Positions 18,021 through 27,471 of a DNA stretch of 64,000 bases are shown here, piece after piece. The notes under the pieces are model-generated. The model was not told the origin of the DNA. It saw only the letters and a program-made list of their open reading frames with translations, and made no database searches. The position numbers and the translations under genes were made by a program. The stretch's first letter is position 1; each line of letters begins with the position of its first letter. Origin of the DNA: Cytophagales bacterium WSM2-2 (lineage in GTDB: Bacteria > Bacteroidota > Bacteroidia > Cytophagales > Cyclobacteriaceae); assembly GCA_015472025.1 (NCBI GenBank), contig BNHL01000001.1, positions 1,709,501 through 1,773,500 of the forward strand, read 5' to 3'.

Positions 18021-18866
18021 TTATGCTCGTTGCTGGGTAAAAGCTTGCGCCTGACCAATCCAATTTTCACGTTCGATACGCCCGGGAAAAAACTCTATAG
18101 CATTTCCAACGCGGTCAATCAGCTCAGGCGTAAGTTCACTCAACTGTTTGAAGGTGTAAATGCCCAGCATATTCAGCCGCTTTTCTATAAATGGACCTAT
18201 GCCTTTGATGCTCGTGAGATCGTCCTTTTCATCCGGCTCAACGGGCCTCACAAAAGGATGATCAGAAGATGATTTTCCTTTACGTGCTACCTGCAAAGCT
18301 TCGATCTCATGTTTGAGTTTTACATTCGCGGTTTCGTGTTCTTTGTTTTGATATTCCAATTGCCGGATCTTGTACCGAAGTGTCCCCGCCTCTGTTTCAA
18401 GTTTCTCTAATTGTTCGCGGATCTCGTTTGTATTTTGGTCTTGCTTCGATAAAATGATTGACTCCAATTCAATAAGACGTTGCTGTAAATTATCGCGCTC
18501 AATATTTAACTCATGAATTCTATGCCGGCTCGTACCAATATCTTCCTGGTACTTGGCGCGGACCATCTCCACATGATTCTTCAGTTCGGTTGCAGATTTT
18601 AACAAGGAAGCGTTGTCAAAAGAAAGCTTTTCCGTGATTTCCTGCTGTTCTTCGATTGTTTCGCCACGAATACTCCATGCAATAGCGTAACCGAGAAGAC
18701 AAGCGACAAGTAGAAATACCAGGATTTCAACAATAGAAATAGTTGTTGCTTGCGCGCTAAATAATTGAGGTTCCGTCTTTACACCTTTCAAACCAAACAA
18801 ATACCACCATGCACTGGCAAGACACCAAACAACAAATACAACGATAAACCAAGAATGCTTCTTCAT
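18021..18866 (-). CDS. Membrane-anchored coiled-coil protein with helix-hairpin-helix domain
   Basis: 281 residues: two predicted transmembrane helices (about 5-22 and 45-65), a long coiled coil (roughly 75-200, rich in E/K/L/Q heptads), then a C-terminal HhH domain with LTSIKGIGPFIEKRLNMLGI and FKQLSELTPELIDRVG. This domain resembles the DNA-binding or protein-binding HhH of RuvA/LigA/ribosomal L21-fused proteins. The architecture would hold a nucleic-acid-binding module near the inner membrane. The ATG at 18866 is preferred over a TTG at 18872. Function is unknown; proximity to radA is suggestive only. Confidence 0.75.
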   Translation of the reverse strand: MKKHSWFIVVFVVWCLASAWWYLFGLKGVKTEPQLFSAQATTISIVEILVFLLVACLLGYAIAWSIRGETIEEQQEITEKLSFDNASLLKSATELKNHVEMVRAKYQEDIGTSRHRIHELNIERDNLQQRLIELESIILSKQDQNTNEIREQLEKLETEAGTLRYKIRQLEYQNKEHETANVKLKHEIEALQVARKGKSSSDHPFVRPVEPDEKDDLTSIKGIGPFIEKRLNMLGIYTFKQLSELTPELIDRVGNAIEFFPGRIERENWIGQAQAFTQQRA

Positions 18867-18957
18867 TTGCAATAGTTGTCCTCGAAATTACATTTTTTTC
18901 GCCTTCACAAAAAAATAGGCGGCTGCGAGTGCAACCTCAATCAATACAACAGCGTCT

Positions 18958-18980
18958 TATGCCTAAGTGAATTAGGTATA
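18958..18980. promoter_or_regulatory. Imperfect palindrome overlapping the padR start (candidate operator)
   Basis: The arms TATGCCTAA (18958-18966) and TTAGGTATA (18972-18980) are inverted repeats with 8 of 9 pairs matching and a 5-bp spacer. The right arm ends on the A of the padR ATG. PadR regulators are dimers that usually bind palindromes in their own promoter, so autoregulation is a reasonable inference. Confidence 0.45.
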
Positions 18981-19315
18981 TGACTCATTCTTCCGAACTA
19001 CTCAAAGGCACATTACAAACTATTGTGCTAAAAATCTTAAAGGACCACGGCAAAACGTACGGTTATGAAATCACCCAACGGGTAAAGGAGCTTTCAGAAG
19101 GAAGTATTGTTTTAACTGAAGGCGCTCTTTACCCCACACTGCATCGTCTTGAATCCGAGGGGCTTTTAAAAACTGAGAAAGTGATGATGGGCAAGCGGGT
19201 TAGAAAATACTACATGCTTACAACGACTGGAAAATCTGAGGCGAAGGAGCGTGTGGAAGAATTCTTAGAGTTTATCCGGACCATGTCGACCGTTTTGCAA
19301 GTACAGGTAAGCTGA
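18980..19315 (+). CDS. PadR family transcriptional regulator
   Basis: 111 residues, the size of the short PadR-s1 subfamily. The winged-helix contains LKGTLQTIVLKILKDHG, YGYEITQRV and the wing segment LTEGALYPTLHRLESEGLL, followed by a C-terminal dimerisation helix. PadR proteins repress neighbouring genes and are relieved by a small ligand. Here the downstream gene, 7 bp away, encodes an FtsX-type permease with a prefix domain, a pairing common in Bacteroidota, so the regulator probably controls this transporter. The imperfect palindrome at its start codon is the candidate operator. Confidence 0.93.
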   Translation: MTHSSELLKGTLQTIVLKILKDHGKTYGYEITQRVKELSEGSIVLTEGALYPTLHRLESEGLLKTEKVMMGKRVRKYYMLTTTGKSEAKERVEEFLEFIRTMSTVLQVQVS

Positions 19316-19322
19316 TTCCAAA

Positions 19323-22043
19323 ATGTTGACCAAAGACGAAATCGACTACATCATCAAAGACCTGAATTACAGGGGAATTGTCGTTGATGAAATTCAGGAT
19401 GAGTTGATTGACCACGTTTGCAGTGCCACAGAAGAGAAAATGGCACAGAAGAAAAAATTCATTGACGCCTACCGGGAAGTACTTCAAACTTTTGGTCGTA
19501 CCCCTGGCCTTCGCCAGACTCAAAGACAAATTATAAGAGCCGAAAATTCAAATACCAGGATCATGTTACAAAACTATTTAAAGATTGCTTTCCGCAACCT
19601 CCGCAAACAAAGCTTCTATTCAGTTATTAATATCGCAGGACTCGCCATTGGCGTGGCCGCGTGTCTGATTATCGTTCTTTTTGTCTCGGACGAGTTGCGG
19701 TACGACAGTTTTAATACAAAAGCTAATCGAATTTATCGCCTGCAAGAGGAAATTAAATTCGGAGGTAATCACCTGAAGTTCACTTACACCTCAGCGCCTG
19801 TGGCTCATGCGATGATGCAAGATTATCCTGAGATTGAATCAGCCGTCCGGTTTCGTCAATCTGGGTCTTACCTGGTAAAACCAGCGGATGGCACTGATAA
19901 CATTAAGGAACCAAACGTCATTTGGACTGATAGCGCATTCTTCAAGATTTTTTCTGTGAAAGTACTTGAAGGAAACCCGAGCACCGCTTTGCGGGAACCG
20001 GCAAGTGTTGCTATCAGCCGGCGAATGGCTGAAAAATATTTTCATGGGAAAAGCGCACTCGGTCAATCACTCACCCTCGACAATAAATACACAGCCAAGG
20101 TCACTGCCGTTTATGAGAATATACCGGAAGCCTCACATTTTCATTTCGACATACTCATTTCCATGGTAGGAACCTGGCCTATTGCGAAAGAAGCTATGGG
20201 TTCTTCCTATCTCAGCGAAAATTTCAACACCTACATTCTACTTAAAGAGGGAGCAGATGCCAAAGGATTGGAGAAAAAGTTTCCTGGCTTCCTCGCCAAA
20301 TATGCCGGGCCTCAAATTGCGCAGGCGTTAGGTGGTGATTTTACGATGGAGAAATTTTTAGCCTCTGGGAATAAATACGAAATCACGCTTATGCCTTTAC
20401 TTGACATTCACCTGCACTCTGATTTAAAGGGTGAGTTCGAGCCGAACGGAAGTATCACTTACGTTTATCTTTTCGGAGTCATCGCATTGTTTATTCTTGT
20501 TATTGCCTGCATCAACTTTATGAATCTTTCTACCGCACGTTCGAGCAATCGCGCAAAAGAAGTTGGTGTACGCAAAGTCATGGGTTCGCTTCGAACGCAT
20601 TTGGTTCGTCAGTTCCTGACTGAGTCAACTTTGGTAACACTGTTTGCTTTCATGCTCGCAGTCGGATTTGCTTACTTGTCTTTGCCTGCCTTCAATAGTT
20701 TATCGTCCAAGAGTCTTCAACTCCCATTGTCAAACCCTGTGCTTTACCTGGCACTTTTTGCAGCAGCTTTGGTCATAGGTTTGTTGGCTGGTTTGTATCC
20801 TTCGTTTTTCCTTTCAGCTTTTAAACCGGTGAATGTTTTGAAAGGGCATGTAGCGCTGGGAATGAAAAGCGGATTTATCCGAAGCGCGTTAGTTGTGTTT
20901 CAGTTTGTAATTTCTATTTTCCTTATCGTAGGGGCGATCACAGTGAATAGACAGTTGTCTTTCATTCAGCAAAAAAAATTAGGGTTTGAAAAAAATCAAG
21001 TGATCATCGTCCACGATGCGTATGCGCTACGGCCTTATCCGAATGTTCTAACTTTCAAAAATGAAGTACTAAAAACGAGTTCAATTGAAATCGGTACGAT
21101 AACCGGTTACATACCAGTTGAAGTGGATGCCTCTCGTAGCAACAGCAGCTACTGGAAAGAAGGCAATCAACCGACTACGGATAATCTTGTGAGTATGCAA
21201 GGTTGGAGTGTGGATTTGGATTACCTCAAAACATTTGGAATGAAAATAAAAAACGGACGGGGTTTCTCGGCTGAATTTCCATCGGATTCCAATGCAGTTG
21301 TACTTAATGAGTCTGCCCTTTCGCATTATAATTTTGAGGGCGACCCAATTGGGAAGAAGATCAGCTCATTCGGTGCAAACCTTCCTGATGGGAATCCTGA
21401 TCCTAATAGTATTCGGTCATGGACTGTAGTCGGTGTGGTCGAAGATTTCCATTTTTCAACAATGAAGGACGGCATCACACCACTAGGACTTTTCCTTGAT
21501 AAAAGTGACGGAAGTGTTTGTTTTAAATTCAACTCTTCAGATGCGAAAGAAGTAATTCAGTCAATTGAAAAAACCTGGAAGACTCTTGCTCCTGGCCAAC
21601 CTTTTCAGTATTCATTCCTGGATGAAGATTTCGGCCGTATGTATTCTTCCGAACAACGTCTTGGAAAGATCTTTTCAATCTTTGCGGGCCTTGCTATCGT
21701 CATCGCCTGCCTTGGCTTGTTTGCATTGACGGCTTTCACAGCTGAGCAGCGCACGAAAGAAATTGGCATCCGCAAGGTTCTTGGCGCATCTGTTAGCAGT
21801 ATTGTTGTCTTGTTGTCGAAAGAGTTTGGGAAGCTCATCATCATCGCGTTCATCATTGCTACACCACTCGCATGGTGGGGTACGGATTGGTGGTTGAAGG
21901 GCTACACTTACAAAACTGAAATCGGAATAGCCGTTTATTTAATTGCTGGAGTGATCGCCTTCCTGATCGCGTGGCTAACGATGGGTTATCAATCGATTCG
22001 CGCAGCTACAAGCGATCCGGTTAAATCTCTTCGAAGCGAATAA
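19323..22043 (+). CDS. MacB/FtsX-type ABC transporter permease with N-terminal prefix domain
   Basis: 906 residues. The first ~75 residues (MLTKDEIDYIIKDLNYRGI...) are a soluble 'permease prefix' helical domain seen in PadR-linked permeases. Then come two MacB_PCD/FtsX modules: a TM helix near 100, a periplasmic domain, three TM helices with RAKEVGVRKVMGS, then a second set ending with RTKEIGIRKVLGAS. Such permeases form mechanotransmission-type ABC systems that work on envelope substrates from the periplasmic side. No cognate ATPase gene is present nearby, so the ATPase must be supplied elsewhere. It is co-transcribed with padR (7 bp gap). The substrate is unknown. Confidence 0.9.
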   Translation: MLTKDEIDYIIKDLNYRGIVVDEIQDELIDHVCSATEEKMAQKKKFIDAYREVLQTFGRTPGLRQTQRQIIRAENSNTRIMLQNYLKIAFRNLRKQSFYSVINIAGLAIGVAACLIIVLFVSDELRYDSFNTKANRIYRLQEEIKFGGNHLKFTYTSAPVAHAMMQDYPEIESAVRFRQSGSYLVKPADGTDNIKEPNVIWTDSAFFKIFSVKVLEGNPSTALREPASVAISRRMAEKYFHGKSALGQSLTLDNKYTAKVTAVYENIPEASHFHFDILISMVGTWPIAKEAMGSSYLSENFNTYILLKEGADAKGLEKKFPGFLAKYAGPQIAQALGGDFTMEKFLASGNKYEITLMPLLDIHLHSDLKGEFEPNGSITYVYLFGVIALFILVIACINFMNLSTARSSNRAKEVGVRKVMGSLRTHLVRQFLTESTLVTLFAFMLAVGFAYLSLPAFNSLSSKSLQLPLSNPVLYLALFAAALVIGLLAGLYPSFFLSAFKPVNVLKGHVALGMKSGFIRSALVVFQFVISIFLIVGAITVNRQLSFIQQKKLGFEKNQVIIVHDAYALRPYPNVLTFKNEVLKTSSIEIGTITGYIPVEVDASRSNSSYWKEGNQPTTDNLVSMQGWSVDLDYLKTFGMKIKNGRGFSAEFPSDSNAVVLNESALSHYNFEGDPIGKKISSFGANLPDGNPDPNSIRSWTVVGVVEDFHFSTMKDGITPLGLFLDKSDGSVCFKFNSSDAKEVIQSIEKTWKTLAPGQPFQYSFLDEDFGRMYSSEQRLGKIFSIFAGLAIVIACLGLFALTAFTAEQRTKEIGIRKVLGASVSSIVVLLSKEFGKLIIIAFIIATPLAWWGTDWWLKGYTYKTEIGIAVYLIAGVIAFLIAWLTMGYQSIRAATSDPVKSLRSE

Positions 22044-22092
22044 CCCTCGCTGATTTCACTGGCATGCAGAATCAAATTTGCACCTTTGTGCG

Positions 22093-23289
22093 ATGTCGGC
22101 TGATGAGATCAAAAGGTTAGCTAGCAATGAGGTTCAAGAGTTCCTTTCTCTTCATGAAAAAGATGATGAGCAGCAACTACTGCTAAAGCACAAGACGATT
22201 CTCGGCATACCTGCCGCGCTCATAGCCCAGCAGTTAGCAGGCAGGAGAAGGGCCAAGGACAAGCTTCCACTTTTTTATGCGACAAAAGGGATCGTGTATC
22301 CGCCTTCCTTAAACCTGGAGCAAAGTTCTTCTGATGTAACTGCCCGGTTCAAAACTGAAGTTATCGGAAGGGAAATTGTTTCAAAAGCAATTAAGGGAGC
22401 TGATCTTACCGGTGGATTTGGCATTGACAGTTTTTTTCTCAGCAAGGCAGTTGGTTCGATTGATTTTGTTGAGCCGAACCAGGAATTGCTTTATCTGGCC
22501 AGGCACAATCATCATCTCCTGGGAATTAACATTCAATATTATAACCAAACCGCAGAAGAGTTTCTTGCAACTACTTCCTCACATGATCTGATTTACATCG
22601 ATCCTTCTCGCAGAGATTCAAAGGCCAGAAAAGTTTCTAGTCTGAAGGATTGTTCGCCTAATGTAACGAGTCTGCTTCCCGATCTTTTTGATAAAGCTGA
22701 TTTCATTCTGATAAAAGCTTCTCCTTTGCTTGACCTCAAACAAGGAATACTTGAATTAAGTGGAGTAAAAAAGGTGTTTGTTGTTTCTGTGGAAAACGAT
22801 TGTAAGGAGCTATTGTTTTTTTTGCAAAAGGGCTTTGCATCACGGCCGTCAATTGAAACATACAATCTCGATGCAGAAGGAAAAATAAAACACTCATTTC
22901 ATTTTACGTTCGAACAGGAGGAGGAGGCCATTTCTGAGTTCAGTCCTCCGCAGGAATATTTGTATGAGCCTAATGCATCGGTTCTCAAAGCCGGTGCATT
23001 CAAATTAGTTGGAGGTCATTTTGGTTTAAAGAAACTTCACGTTAACACTCATTTTTATACTTCAGAAGTTTTTCAAAACAATTTCCCTGGTCGGGTATTT
23101 AAAATTGAATCCGACTTTGATGTAGCGAATCTTCCTGACAGAAAAGCTAACATCATTACACGCAACTACCCGTTAAGTCCGGATGAATTGAAAAAGAAGT
23201 TCAAACTGAAGGACGGGGGCGAAAATTTTGTGATTGGCTTATCAGGGCAAAAGAAAAAACATCTTCTTGTGGCTAAGCGCCTGGCATAA
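22093..23289 (+). CDS. THUMP-like class I SAM methyltransferase (PG_1098 type)
   Basis: 398 residues. A Rossmann-fold methyltransferase core is visible: DLTGGFGIDSFFLSKAVG is the SAM loop, DFVEPNQEL the acidic strand-2 end and IYIDPSRRD a DPPR-like catalytic motif typical of RNA or protein N-methyltransferases. The C-terminal part has the THUMP-like/ferredoxin-like region (YEPNASVLKAGAFK). This matches the Bacteroidota PG_1098 family, which is predicted to modify RNA; the target is not known. ATG 22093 is used; a TTG at 22078 is also in frame. A CACCTTTG box ends 4 bp before this ATG. It overlaps the convergent small membrane gene by 17 bp. Confidence 0.84.
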   Translation: MSADEIKRLASNEVQEFLSLHEKDDEQQLLLKHKTILGIPAALIAQQLAGRRRAKDKLPLFYATKGIVYPPSLNLEQSSSDVTARFKTEVIGREIVSKAIKGADLTGGFGIDSFFLSKAVGSIDFVEPNQELLYLARHNHHLLGINIQYYNQTAEEFLATTSSHDLIYIDPSRRDSKARKVSSLKDCSPNVTSLLPDLFDKADFILIKASPLLDLKQGILELSGVKKVFVVSVENDCKELLFFLQKGFASRPSIETYNLDAEGKIKHSFHFTFEQEEEAISEFSPPQEYLYEPNASVLKAGAFKLVGGHFGLKKLHVNTHFYTSEVFQNNFPGRVFKIESDFDVANLPDRKANIITRNYPLSPDELKKKFKLKDGGENFVIGLSGQKKKHLLVAKRLA

Positions 23290-23470
23290 AAGCCATACCG
23301 AGATAGATCAGGTAGAAAGCAACAGCAACGGTGCCATAGAGTTTAATCACCTTCCTGCGGTTTTGCACATCCTCCCACCACAGCATCATCCATGGTTTGA
23401 AAAGTCCGATCACCAGAAAAAGACCAGAAGCAAGACTGATAAAAAAGCAAAGGAGCCGAACGTTGTCCAT
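23273..23470 (-). CDS. Small conserved membrane protein
   Basis: 65 residues with two predicted membrane helices (about 3-23 and 40-60) separated by KPWMMLWWEDVQNRRKVIKL, a Trp-rich charged loop that I recall from small Bacteroidota membrane proteins of unknown function. ATG 23470 (MDNVRLLCFF) is chosen; the frame extends to a TTG at 23497. The 3' end overlaps the methyltransferase stop by 17 bp. The function is unknown. Confidence 0.65.
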   Translation of the reverse strand: MDNVRLLCFFISLASGLFLVIGLFKPWMMLWWEDVQNRRKVIKLYGTVAVAFYLIYLGMAFMPGA

Positions 23471-23612
23471 GGCATAAATTTCCCCTTTCTTCTTCAATTA
23501 ATCAAAAGTCAAAAAAGTTGAGATCTGACTATCGTCTCCTGAAAATTTTTAATTCCAATACGGCTGGAATTCCTGAAAACGTGTTCATCTTTGCCGCTCT
23601 TTTTTTGTTGAT

Positions 23613-26600
23613 TTGAAGGCGCTCGATTTTGTCTCTATGTATCGCGCGGACAGTCTGGTACAAACCCTGGCCGAAGGGATTCGTACGTCCGGTTCAAATC
23701 CGATTCATTTAAAAAACGTTCATGGCAGTCTTGACGCTGTGCTTTTTGCGGCCATTTGCAAAAGCCTGCGAACAAATCACATAGTAATTCTTCAAGATCG
23801 AGAAGAAGCTTCGTATTTTCTAAATGACCTTCAAAACCTGCTGGAAAAAACAGAAGTATTATTCTTCCCAATGTCATATAAGCGTCCTTACGAGTATGAT
23901 GAGGTCGAGAATGCGAACATCCTTATGCGGGCTGAAACCCTTAACCGCCTGGGCAATCATCCGGAGGGAAACATTATCATCACCTACCCGGAAGCTCTTT
24001 CAGAAAAAGTGATCAACAAAAAATCGCTCGCCTCCAATACATTTTTAGTGATGACGGGGGAGAAGCTCGATCGGGATTTTCTCGAAGAGTTTTTACACAC
24101 CTATGATTTTGAGAAAACGGATTTCGTTTATGAGGCCGGGCAATTTGCGGTGCGCGGTGGTATCATCGATGTGTTTTCCTTCGCCAACGAATTGCCTTTC
24201 CGTATCGAACTTTTCGGAGACGAGGTGGACAGTATTCGGGCCTTTGATCCGGGTTCTCAGCTTTCAGTAGAAACATTCGAAAAGGTAAGCTTGATGCCTA
24301 ATGTTCAAACTCGTCTGGTGCAGGAGGAGAGGCAGTCTTTGTTTGAATTCATTCAGCCGAACACAAAGGTGTGGATAAAAGACACCAAGCTCACTCAAGA
24401 TGTTGTCGACAAGAGTTTTGATAAAGCGGCCGAAAATTTCGACAAGATCATTCGCGAAAGCGGGCAGACAAAAGTTTCACTTGAGCCCAGCCAGCTTTTC
24501 GACAATGGTGTGGCTTTTGAAAATCATGTCCGAAAATTCACCTGCATCGAATTTGGTCAGCGTTTTCATTTCAAAACAGAAAAGAAATTTGAGTTCCAGT
24601 CAGCGGTACAGCCCTCGTTCAACAAAAATTTTGAATTGCTTGCCGGAGATTTACTCAAGCATCAGGAGCAGGGTTTTGGCAACTTTATTGCTGCCGAACA
24701 GCCCCGCCAGGTAGAAAGGCTTCAGGGAATTTTTGAAGAAATACATCCGGAGTTAAAATTCCAGTCGCTTGATTTCCCGTTGCGACAGGGGTTCATCGAT
24801 CGGCAGATGAAAATTGTTTGTTACACGGATCACCAAATCTTCGAGCGCTATCACCGCTATCGCAGTCGCGAAAAGTTTTCAAAATCAAAGGCGTTAACCC
24901 TCCGCGAATTGCAATCCATGCAACCAGGAGATTTTGTCACACACATCGACTACGGCATTGGCAAATTTGCAGGCCTTGAGAAAAAAGATGTGGGTGGTAA
25001 AGAACAGGAGGCCATACGATTAGTTTTTCGAGATGACGATTTGCTCTATGTGAGCATTCATGCACTTCATAAAATTTCAAAGTATTCCGGCAAAGAAGGA
25101 ACACCTCCTGCCATAAGCAAACTAGGCTCAGGCGAATGGGAAAGCAAGAAGGCGAAGGTCAAGAAAAAAGTAAAAGACATCGCCAAAGAATTAATTAATC
25201 TCTATGCGAAGCGCAAGCAAGCCCCCGGGTTTGCGTTCGCGCATGACAGTTTCCTGCAGGCAGAACTTGAAACATCCTTTATTTACGAAGACACTCCAGA
25301 TCAGGCAAAAGCCACCGAAGACGTAAAGCGTGACATGCAACAGCCACACCCAATGGACCGCCTGGTGTGTGGTGATGTTGGATTTGGAAAAACAGAGGTC
25401 GCTATTCGCGCTGCCTTCAAAGCAACAGCCGATGGCAAGCAAGTGGCAGTGTTGGTACCCACTACTATTCTGGCTATGCAACACGCCCGGACTTTTTCTG
25501 AACGACTTGCCAATTTCCCTGTGCGGATTGAGTATGTCTCAAGGTTTAAGACGGACAAAGAGATCAAACAAACATTAACCGATGTGAAGGAAGGAAAGGT
25601 CAATATCATAATTGGCACACATCGCGTAGTAAGTAAGGATGTAGAGTTCAAAGATCTTGGCCTTCTTGTTATTGATGAGGAGCAAAAGTTTGGCGTCAAG
25701 ACAAAAGACCGTCTCAAAGAATTAAAAGTAAATGTTGACGTTCTTACACTCACAGCCACACCCATACCCCGCACCTTGCATTTTTCATTGATGGGTGCTC
25801 GGGATTTGAGTATCATTTCGACTCCTCCGCCCAATCGCCAACCGGTAACCACTGAGCTCCATACTTTTGAAGAAGAGAAAATCCGGGATGCTGTTAGCTA
25901 CGAATTGAGAAGAGGTGGACAGGTTTTCTTCGTGCACAACCGGGTCAGTGATATTGAACAGGTCGCCAATGTGATTTTCAAGTTAGTGCCAGACTCACGG
26001 ATTGGAATTGCACACGGTCAGATGGATGGTGACAAACTTGAAAAAGTGATGATCAAATTCATCGAGGGGGAATATGACGTTCTCGTCTCTACCAATATAA
26101 TTGAATCAGGCCTGGATATTCCGAATGCAAACACGATCATCATCAATAATGCACACTTGTTTGGGCTAAGTGATTTGCACCAGATGCGCGGACGGGTCGG
26201 GCGATCCAACAAAAAAGCGTACTGTTATTTACTTACCCCTCCAAGCTCTGTTCTTCCGTCCGATTCGCGAAAGCGCCTCGCAGCATTGGAAGAATTTTCA
26301 GAATTAGGTGATGGCTTCAAAGTGGCTATGCGTGACCTCGACATCCGCGGTGCTGGAAACTTGCTGGGTGGAGAACAGAGCGGATTTATAACAGATCTTG
26401 GCTTCGACACCTATCACAAAATTCTCGATGACACAATCCAGGAATTAAAAGAAACTGAGTTTAAAGATGTTTTTGCTGAAGAGCTTTCTGAAAAGGCGAA
26501 GTTGATCGTACCAGATTGCGTCATCGAAACAGATCTCGAAATCCTGATCCCCGATACTTACATCAACAGTGCCACTGAACGCTTACAACTCTACTCTTCA

Positions 26601-26960
26601 CTGGATAACATTCCGGATGAAGACGGGTTGGAAAAATTCTCCTCCTCCCTAAAAGATCGTTTTGGCCAATACCCTGAACCCGTTCAGCAATTGATTAACT
26701 CTGTTCAGTTGCGCTGGATTGGCGAGCGCCTGGGGTTTGAGAAAATAAGTTTGAAGGGCGAGAAGATGAAGATTCAATTCATCTCGGGAAATGAGGGTTA
26801 TTTTAATTCACCCCTTTTCGGTAGAATCCTGGCATTTGTTCAGCAGCATTCTAAAACATGCCGTATGAGAGACACCGCAGGAAAACTCACATTGACTGTC
26901 GAGAATATTAAATCAGTGAATGCTGCTCTCGAAACCCTCCAACCATTGATTAACGACTAG
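23613..26960 (+). CDS. mfd: Transcription-repair coupling factor Mfd
   Basis: 1115 residues with the complete Mfd layout: UvrB-like N-terminal modules (D1a/D2/D1b), a CarD-like RNA-polymerase-interacting domain (MQPGDFVTHIDYGIGKFAGL), SF2 translocase with Walker A GDVGFGKTEVA and DEEQ motif II, the RecG-like TRG region and the C-terminal TRCF domain that masks UvrA binding. Mfd removes stalled RNA polymerase and recruits UvrA for strand-specific repair. The start appears to be a TTG at 23613 (MKALDFVSMYRADS), since the alternative ATG at 23637 would truncate the conserved N-terminus. A CATCTTTG box lies 19 bp upstream of the TTG. Confidence 0.96.
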   Translation: MKALDFVSMYRADSLVQTLAEGIRTSGSNPIHLKNVHGSLDAVLFAAICKSLRTNHIVILQDREEASYFLNDLQNLLEKTEVLFFPMSYKRPYEYDEVENANILMRAETLNRLGNHPEGNIIITYPEALSEKVINKKSLASNTFLVMTGEKLDRDFLEEFLHTYDFEKTDFVYEAGQFAVRGGIIDVFSFANELPFRIELFGDEVDSIRAFDPGSQLSVETFEKVSLMPNVQTRLVQEERQSLFEFIQPNTKVWIKDTKLTQDVVDKSFDKAAENFDKIIRESGQTKVSLEPSQLFDNGVAFENHVRKFTCIEFGQRFHFKTEKKFEFQSAVQPSFNKNFELLAGDLLKHQEQGFGNFIAAEQPRQVERLQGIFEEIHPELKFQSLDFPLRQGFIDRQMKIVCYTDHQIFERYHRYRSREKFSKSKALTLRELQSMQPGDFVTHIDYGIGKFAGLEKKDVGGKEQEAIRLVFRDDDLLYVSIHALHKISKYSGKEGTPPAISKLGSGEWESKKAKVKKKVKDIAKELINLYAKRKQAPGFAFAHDSFLQAELETSFIYEDTPDQAKATEDVKRDMQQPHPMDRLVCGDVGFGKTEVAIRAAFKATADGKQVAVLVPTTILAMQHARTFSERLANFPVRIEYVSRFKTDKEIKQTLTDVKEGKVNIIIGTHRVVSKDVEFKDLGLLVIDEEQKFGVKTKDRLKELKVNVDVLTLTATPIPRTLHFSLMGARDLSIISTPPPNRQPVTTELHTFEEEKIRDAVSYELRRGGQVFFVHNRVSDIEQVANVIFKLVPDSRIGIAHGQMDGDKLEKVMIKFIEGEYDVLVSTNIIESGLDIPNANTIIINNAHLFGLSDLHQMRGRVGRSNKKAYCYLLTPPSSVLPSDSRKRLAALEEFSELGDGFKVAMRDLDIRGAGNLLGGEQSGFITDLGFDTYHKILDDTIQELKETEFKDVFAEELSEKAKLIVPDCVIETDLEILIPDTYINSATERLQLYSSLDNIPDEDGLEKFSSSLKDRFGQYPEPVQQLINSVQLRWIGERLGFEKISLKGEKMKIQFISGNEGYFNSPLFGRILAFVQQHSKTCRMRDTAGKLTLTVENIKSVNAALETLQPLIND

Positions 26961-27226
26961 ATTTTTAAGTCGCGTAGTGAAATGCTATCGAGGTAGGGAT
27001 CCAGGCCAGTGGTATTTCCGAAAGCATTGATCATGAGAATTTTTTTGTATACCGGAGAATAGTACACTTCGATAAAAAAATCTCCGGCGTGATAGAGGTA
27101 AACTTTTGCATCTCCAAGCTTACGTGCAAAAAGGTAATTTGAACTTGCTGTTACCCAGTCGCATTTCTTTTCGAAAGATGCCTTCTGAAAGTCTGTGAGC
27201 GTGATCATAAATTGTTGAAAACTCAT
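26957..27226 (-). CDS. Small conserved hypothetical protein
   Basis: 89 residues from ATG 27226 (MSFQQFMITLTDFQ). In-frame starts further up (27247, 27289, TTG 27301) would give longer products; I prefer 27226 because the upstream residues look less protein-like. The core YLFARKLGDAKVYLYHAGDFFIEVYY ... KILMINAFGNTTGLDPYLD appears to be a compact alpha/beta protein conserved in Bacteroidota, with no signal or membrane segment. I recognise no catalytic motif. The stop overlaps the convergent mfd stop by 4 bp. Confidence 0.65.
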   Translation of the reverse strand: MSFQQFMITLTDFQKASFEKKCDWVTASSNYLFARKLGDAKVYLYHAGDFFIEVYYSPVYKKILMINAFGNTTGLDPYLDSISLRDLKI

Positions 27227-27471
27227 GTGATCGTACAGGAAAATCATGCCAAGGCGCCTTTGCTGGCTATTTTCAGCCGGTTCGCACATAGCTTGGCCCA
27301 AAAAAGGAAATGGATTCCCAATTTGAATTGTGTAATAAACGGAGTTTTAGCGCGTTGAATGTTGGTCTGATTCAACTGACAGATGGTAAATTCAAAATAA
27401 CAATACCGGGTAGGAAAACTTGAATTTATCTTTTTATATTAGCGGTTACTTTTATTTTTAACCAAAAGCAA

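Noticed and set aside
25301..25852. 183-codon - strand frame opposite mfd
   Set aside because: It is fully contained in a conserved gene on the other strand and looks like antisense noise.
27310..27423. 37-codon frame in the gap before gldJ
   Set aside because: No signal, no promoter in the right place and no family character; chance open frame in a 245-bp gap.
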